Virus record (IMG/VR): IMGVR_UViG_3300034374_001006
Coordinates: 1 to 43,764 of that record
Source: a virus
DNA: 43,764 bases
Direction: 5' to 3' (one strand)
The position numbers were made by a program, and so were the translations under genes. The notes under the pieces were generated by a model. That model was given only the letters and a program-made list of their open reading frames with translations, was not told the origin of the DNA and made no database searches. This document shows, piece by piece, positions 40,092-43,764 of this stretch (its first letter is position 1; each line of letters begins with the position of its first letter).

Positions 40092-41447
40092 TTAATCTGA
40101 TCCTTTATTTGCGTACCAAATAGCCAGCCAGTTTCCGATACCGGAAGCTAGTTCATCTTTTTGTTGTTGACTGTATAACTCTTTGGTGTTGGCAAACTCC
40201 ATAGCCATTATGCCAATCTCGTGCTGTCGCTGCAGGAACGACTCGTTTTTCTGAAAGTTCCACGCCGCATTGTCACGGTACTTTTGCCACAAGTTATTCA
40301 GGGAGTTCTGACTTGCATTGAACAGGTTCTGCGCGTTGATACGATTCGTTTCGTTTTGCACGGCTGTGGCAGCAGTGTTGACCTGTCTGCGCCACTGGAC
40401 ATTAGACTGGTCGATGGCGAACTGCATATTCGAGTTGAACTTCTCACGGTTGTCGCGCATAGCAGCGTTGAACTGCCCCTGTGCGTTGATTTCTCCAGCA
40501 TTGAACTGGTCTACAGCAGCCTTTCTGTTGGCGTTTGCTGTTTCGACTTGCGATCCTAGTTCAGCAAAGAACTCCTCGACCTGCAACTCGTTCTTGGCGT
40601 TGAACTGTTGACGTGCATTCTCTTCGGCAGCGTCCTTGAAGACGGCCTGCGTGAGGGCATTGTATGAAAGAGTATCAGCCTTCTGTTGTGAATCGAGATT
40701 CTTTGTCTCTGTGGCCAGTAACAACTGTGCGTTTGTTACCGCGCTTTGCAGACGAGCAGACAGATTCGCCTTGTCCATACCAGCGATCTGTGCGGCGTTA
40801 GCTAGGGCTGTCTGCTGTTGATTGTTCAGATTTTGTAACTGTATCGTGGCGTACTTGTTTGCATCCTGTGCAGCGATAACAACGCCCGACTCCATAACAG
40901 CCTGTGTCATAGCCGCTGCAGCCATAGACGAGGCACCCAAGCCACGTGCCTGCATAACACCGGCTACCTTGCGTACGGCAGGTGCGGCCCATGCTGGCAT
41001 AGGCTTGCCCTCTTCGATGCTGCCAAGCAACTCGCCAAGCTGATATTGGACAGTGGCGCGTTGGTCGAGTTCCTGTGTGGCAGCAGTAGCCATCGCTCCC
41101 TGAGACAACGTACCCTGTACTTGGGCCATGTCAATTTCTGGTGCTGCGCCTATCTGTGCCGCATCCATCGTTGTGATCTGCGGAGCTATTTGTTGTGTTG
41201 ACGCTACTTGTCCTAGATCAGCCGAAGCTGTGGGGGCTGTCACTTGAATCCCTGTTGTAGGAGCAATCGCGGTAGGGGCTGTTACATTTCCCACGAGTTG
41301 AGTACCAGCAGTAGACTGTATCTCTTCATCCTCAACTGTAGGTAGAACAGCAGTTACTTGCGGTACACCTGTACTCTCACCCGCCGCTACCTCGCCTATC
41401 TGATTCATAAGGTCTGCGTCGGTGGATATTTTATTTACGTCAGACAT
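40092..41447 (-). CDS. Ala/Gln/Asn-rich helical virion protein
   Basis: 451 aa. Residues 1-120 are Thr/Val/Ala/Pro-rich and probably flexible. From 130 on it is a long helical domain with Gln/Asn/Ala-rich quasi-repeats (QQFNA, DQFNAGEINAQGQFNA, NLFNASQNSLNN). Similar proteins in podovirus structural operons form part of the internal virion or tail complex. No catalytic motif is visible. The gene lies 2 bases after the small coiled-coil membrane gene. Confidence 0.65.
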   Translation of the reverse strand: MSDVNKISTDADLMNQIGEVAAGESTGVPQVTAVLPTVEDEEIQSTAGTQLVGNVTAPTAIAPTTGIQVTAPTASADLGQVASTQQIAPQITTMDAAQIGAAPEIDMAQVQGTLSQGAMATAATQELDQRATVQYQLGELLGSIEEGKPMPAWAAPAVRKVAGVMQARGLGASSMAAAAMTQAVMESGVVIAAQDANKYATIQLQNLNNQQQTALANAAQIAGMDKANLSARLQSAVTNAQLLLATETKNLDSQQKADTLSYNALTQAVFKDAAEENARQQFNAKNELQVEEFFAELGSQVETANANRKAAVDQFNAGEINAQGQFNAAMRDNREKFNSNMQFAIDQSNVQWRRQVNTAATAVQNETNRINAQNLFNASQNSLNNLWQKYRDNAAWNFQKNESFLQRQHEIGIMAMEFANTKELYSQQQKDELASGIGNWLAIWYANKGSD

Positions 41448-41448
41448 A

Positions 41449-41649
41449 CTAATTCATTCCCATAAATACTGTAACTACCATAGCAACCACCATCACCGTG
41501 CTACCCATTATCATTGCTTCCAGCCGCCACATGCGCTTGTCTAGTGCTTCCAGTTTTTCTTGCACAGAAGCGTACCGAATGGCGCACTCCTTCTCGTGTG
41601 CCTCAAGTTCCATCTGGGTTTTGAGTACGGGTTCCATCGCCAGTTTCAT
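41449..41649 (-). CDS. Coiled-coil plus C-terminal membrane anchor (XhlA-like)
   Basis: 66 aa. Residues 12-45 form a charged coiled-coil with heptad spacing (TQMELEAHEKECAIRYA, VQEKLEALDKRMWRLEA), then a C-terminal transmembrane segment (IMGSTVMVVAMVVTVFMGM). The topology resembles XhlA-type phage lysis proteins and small membrane-anchored tail-associated proteins. It is in the tail gene region rather than with the endolysin, so a lysis role is uncertain. Overlaps its neighbour by one base. Confidence 0.6.
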   Translation of the reverse strand: MKLAMEPVLKTQMELEAHEKECAIRYASVQEKLEALDKRMWRLEAMIMGSTVMVVAMVVTVFMGMN

Positions 41650-41849
41650 CAGTCGGCGTCAGCTATGGTCAATATGCCGTCATCTACTTTAGCCTGAATG
41701 TCATCAGGCAAACTAGATTGATTAGCTGACAACCAAGACTGAAACTCTGGGTCGTGTGCAAGACAGGTCCGACGCACCAAACCATCAGCATCTGTGCGTT
41801 GGTAGATTACCTCGTTATCTTCGTTTGTTTTCATAACAGAATAAGACAT
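41649..41849 (-). CDS. Hypothetical protein after tail-fibre gene
   Basis: 66 aa, hydrophilic. MSYSVMKTNEDNEVIYQRTD at the start, then a FQSWLSANQSSLPDDI segment. Its stop shares a base with the next gene and it begins one base after the fibre gene. No family recognised; its place suggests a tail or chaperone-like accessory. Confidence 0.6.
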   Translation of the reverse strand: MSYSVMKTNEDNEVIYQRTDADGLVRRTCLAHDPEFQSWLSANQSSLPDDIQAKVDDGILTIADAD

Positions 41850-42959
41850 TTACAACTCCGCACTTACGCCAATATACCCTGACGCATTTACTATTCTATA
41901 GTTATATGTTCCAGTAGCACTATTCAGTGAACTAAATGTTAAATCAATTGCACAGGTAGTTTTACTTGAACTACCTCTGATAGCGGGAACAGCACTACAA
42001 ACTTGTGTAGCTCCATTACCCCATGACCCGTAATGTGCGGCTGTGCCACTTTGGTCAATGGCGGTTGGAGCAGCCCTCATTTCAACGGGCAATGGTAACA
42101 TTGCCATAGCTGCTGTAGTAGTATATACACCGCCAGCAGCAAAGTAATTATTGTCTCCGTTATAATTTATTCTGAAATAATACCTCTGACACCTAGCCAA
42201 CTCATCCGCAAATGACCGATGCTCAAACGGCGTGGCCTGTTCGCCAAGTTCCATCTGGACTCCGGTGATAAACAATTCGTTGTCAGTGCTAGAAAAGAAT
42301 GAATCAATACCTGCGGCCCTGTCAGCGTTGCTCTGCGCTTTCCATGTACTAGCATTGTATGTGCCGCTGCTATAGGTAGAACCCCCATGAAGCCACATAT
42401 TAAGATACAGACCTACTGCATTGTCGTTTGCGACTGTACCACTTGTGTCGCCGGGAAATGTAATGGAGAAGCGTTGCCAAGAAGTTGTTACATCAAACTG
42501 CTGCTGAATAATGCGGGAGTTTTCAGCGTCTTGGATTTCTAACATGTATTTTTTAGCCGTTCCTTTAGCATAAAAAGATACAGTTACAGCTTTTGCTGAC
42601 GATGTTCCTTTGGCAAGTTGTTGCAGATTTTGTCCTTCTATTCTTTGTTGAATTGTAAACGCCTCACCAGCAGCTATTGAAGTATCAGCAGTTGTGCAGT
42701 CTAGTTTGTGTGCAAATCCAAACCCCGGTAAATCTGTTATAGCTGCCTGTGAAGCAGTAAACCTTCCGGCAGTTGCGTCACCACCATTAAGACCATACCT
42801 AAATCTGTCCAAGACTTTGTATGTGTCGCCAGTGCCACCAATGCCTGTTGCTGACGTACCCCTTTGGGCCACCTGCATCGCACCGTTGATAATCAGGTTC
42901 CTGTTCGACAACGCCGTCTGCGAACCAATCAGTGCGGCTAGTTCTGCTGCTTTACTCAT
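41850..42959 (-). CDS. Tail-fibre / receptor-binding-like protein
   Basis: 369 aa. The N-terminal NLIINGAMQVAQRGTS motif (residues 20-35) is typical of phage tail or receptor-binding proteins, followed by beta-rich repeats and a probable carbohydrate-binding jelly-roll region (about 90-215, KKYMLEIQDAENSRIIQQQ, WQRFSITFPGD). A C-terminal region (FEHRSFADELARCQRYYFR, then Ser/Thr/Gly strands) follows. Probably trimeric and recognises the host surface. ATG 42959 overlaps the preceding gene (ATGA) at the repeated junction. Confidence 0.75.
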   Translation of the reverse strand: MSKAAELAALIGSQTALSNRNLIINGAMQVAQRGTSATGIGGTGDTYKVLDRFRYGLNGGDATAGRFTASQAAITDLPGFGFAHKLDCTTADTSIAAGEAFTIQQRIEGQNLQQLAKGTSSAKAVTVSFYAKGTAKKYMLEIQDAENSRIIQQQFDVTTSWQRFSITFPGDTSGTVANDNAVGLYLNMWLHGGSTYSSGTYNASTWKAQSNADRAAGIDSFFSSTDNELFITGVQMELGEQATPFEHRSFADELARCQRYYFRINYNGDNNYFAAGGVYTTTAAMAMLPLPVEMRAAPTAIDQSGTAAHYGSWGNGATQVCSAVPAIRGSSSKTTCAIDLTFSSLNSATGTYNYRIVNASGYIGVSAEL

Positions 42960-43327
42960 GCGAGGTCTCCATATCCAATAACTGACACCTTCCTATCTGT
43001 GTCTGAGAAATCTGTTTGTCTTGTCAGAGTTAGTAGCTGACTAGCACTTTCAAATCTAGACATTACACCTAAGTCGCCAGATGTTTGAGTATTTGTACCC
43101 GCAACAGGGCCATTAGCATCGTTCATTGCAGATGTCAGATTGTATCCAGTCTTGCCCGTGGCTGTATCTGTTAATGAGGCAATATTAAAAGACGATACTG
43201 TTGCTGGCGTAGCAGCGTCGGTCCTTTCGGCATAGGCTTTTGCTGTGCCGTCGAACACAGTAGACACAGCCACGCTGTTGTTCCCGCTGGCATCTTTGAG
43301 GGTGTTTACTCTAAGTTCACTTGCCAT
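42956..43327 (-). CDS. Short modular tail-fibre-type protein
   Basis: 123 aa, beginning MASELRVNTLKDASGNNS, ending YGDLA, beta-rich with Thr/Ser/Asn/Gly repeats (TATGKTGYNLTSAMNDANG). Start motif MAS[E/I]L[R/K]V[N/D]T[L/I] is shared with the next gene upstream. Probably a small fibre or receptor-binding module. The start is coupled to the upstream stop by TAATG. Confidence 0.65.
   Translation of the reverse strand: MASELRVNTLKDASGNNSVAVSTVFDGTAKAYAERTDAATPATVSSFNIASLTDTATGKTGYNLTSAMNDANGPVAGTNTQTSGDLGVMSRFESASQLLTLTRQTDFSDTDRKVSVIGYGDLA
42958..42970 (-). repeat. Junction repeat copy 3
   Basis: Plus-strand ATGCGAGGTCTCC, the reverse of GGAGACCTCGCAT. It ends the 42956-43327 gene (GDLA, then TGA) and supplies the ribosome-site GGAG for the fibre gene start at 42959. 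A 13-base match to the other two copies. Confidence 0.7.
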
Positions 43328-43341
43328 TATGCGAGGTCTCC
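43323..43341 (-). repeat. Junction repeat copy 2
   Basis: 19 bases identical to 43742-43760 (plus strand GCCATTATGCGAGGTCTCC). Encodes GDLA-stop and the next start and carries GGAG as ribosome site, so stop, Shine-Dalgarno and start are one repeated unit. Confidence 0.8.
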
Positions 43342-43746
43342 CTTAATATCCAGACCAGCAATGGTGCAATCTCTAACATTTCCATCTGGTGAAAAAGAAA
43401 TAAACTCTATAGTGGATGCAGAGTGGCTGTGACACATGGCTCCTGTGCCATTGTTATTAACTGCACCAGTGCTGTCTGTTTCCTTAGCAGTTCCAGTTGC
43501 ACAGAAGTCTGTGTTGCCCATGTTAGCAGTAAAAGTAAATTTATAGTTGCCTGTGCCTTGATCCGTAATACTGGCAGCATTCAAAGAGTCACCGATAGCA
43601 GCAGTACCGCCACCGTTAAAATTTACCCAGCACTTAGCCAGCCCCTGCTGCAAATTCGTTGTGGTCGAGTTGCCCTCGCCTGTCACCGCAATAGAGCCAG
43701 CCGTGGTTACTCCTGTGATGGTATCGACTTTGAGTATGCTTGCCAT
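43327..43746 (-). CDS. Short modular tail-fibre-type protein
   Basis: 139 aa, begins MASILKVDTITGVTTAGSIA and ends LDIKGDLA. Beta-rich with Gly/Asn/Thr loops and three or more Cys. N-terminal strand and C-terminal GDLA match its neighbour, so the two genes look like products of duplication or of a shared N-terminal assembly motif with different bodies. Likely tail-fibre or baseplate-associated; function is inferred from neighbours. Confidence 0.65.
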   Translation of the reverse strand: MASILKVDTITGVTTAGSIAVTGEGNSTTTNLQQGLAKCWVNFNGGGTAAIGDSLNAASITDQGTGNYKFTFTANMGNTDFCATGTAKETDSTGAVNNNGTGAMCHSHSASTIEFISFSPDGNVRDCTIAGLDIKGDLA

Positions 43747-43760
43747 TATGCGAGGTCTCC
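43742..43760 (-). repeat. Junction repeat copy 1
   Basis: The same 19 bases as 43323-43341, between the cut-off gene at the window end and the 43327-43746 gene. Third junction with this sequence in under 800 bases. Confidence 0.8.
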
Positions 43761-43764
43761 GTGA
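43746..43764 (-). CDS. Partial gene, C-terminus HGDLA only
   Basis: The window ends with codons for His-Gly-Asp-Leu-Ala then TAA that overlaps the ATG at 43746. The same GDLA-stop-ATG junction occurs twice more downstream, so another member of this family almost certainly precedes it outside the window. Confidence 0.6.

Noticed and set aside
1-43764. CRISPR array
   Set aside because: No regularly spaced repeats seen; the Cas4-like nuclease stands alone among replication genes.
1-43764. tRNA or rRNA genes and integration attachment site
   Set aside because: No cloverleaf-like sequence or CCA-ended element was found by eye, and no att-like direct repeat near the recombinase-like gene.

Overview
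The window is most of the genome of a tailed double-stranded DNA phage with podovirus-like gene content. No cellular housekeeping gene, rRNA or tRNA is visible. The gene set combines a P22-like portal, scaffold and major capsid protein, very large internal virion-type proteins, a primase and DnaB-type helicase, a family A DNA polymerase carrying a CxxCxGxG zinc insert, T7-type endonuclease I, a monomeric B12-dependent ribonucleotide reductase and MazG. From memory of the literature (not searched), this fits the HMO-2011-type marine phages of SAR116 and Roseobacter-group alphaproteobacteria.

Layout. (1) 14.6 kb down to 0 kb, minus strand: small and large terminase, a 655-aa protein with a tyrosine-recombinase-like domain, portal (with an overprinted small gene), a 1027-aa protein with an HExxH motif, scaffold, capsid, a probable decoration protein, three very basic small proteins, then holin, second membrane protein, endolysin and two small genes, the last cut by the window edge. 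(2) 14.7-15.3 kb: two back-to-back strong sigma70-type promoters and a gene-free stretch. (3) 20.3 down to 15.3 kb, minus strand: about fifteen small accessory or early genes, including a DUF932 protein, a winged-helix protein, a ribbon-helix-helix-like protein and zinc-motif proteins. (4) 20.4-31.6 kb, plus strand: replication, recombination and nucleotide metabolism, broken by two free-standing endonuclease genes between helicase and polymerase. (5) 43.7 down to 31.6 kb, minus strand: modular receptor-binding or tail-fibre-like proteins, then putative ejection proteins of 451, 142, 184, 743 and 1649 aa, converging on the replication operon with overlapping stop codons.

Gene junctions are tight (ATGA or TAATG overlaps) and most starts have a Shine-Dalgarno sequence, so each block probably works as an operon with translational coupling. 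The replication promoter at 20371-20399 and the leftward promoter at 20317-20346 form a divergent early switch. The late packaging and head operon is driven from 14715-14743. Tail-tube and adaptor genes are not recognised. The gene cut at position 1 does not join sensibly to the sequence at 43764, so a segment is probably missing between the two window ends.

The most noteworthy items are the recombinase-like domain inside the packaging operon, a chimeric scar between helicase and polymerase that records endonuclease-associated recombination, a well-formed gene overprinted on the portal C-terminus, a repeated gene-junction cassette in the tail-fibre region, and a promoter that reads into a gene-free, hairpin-rich region.
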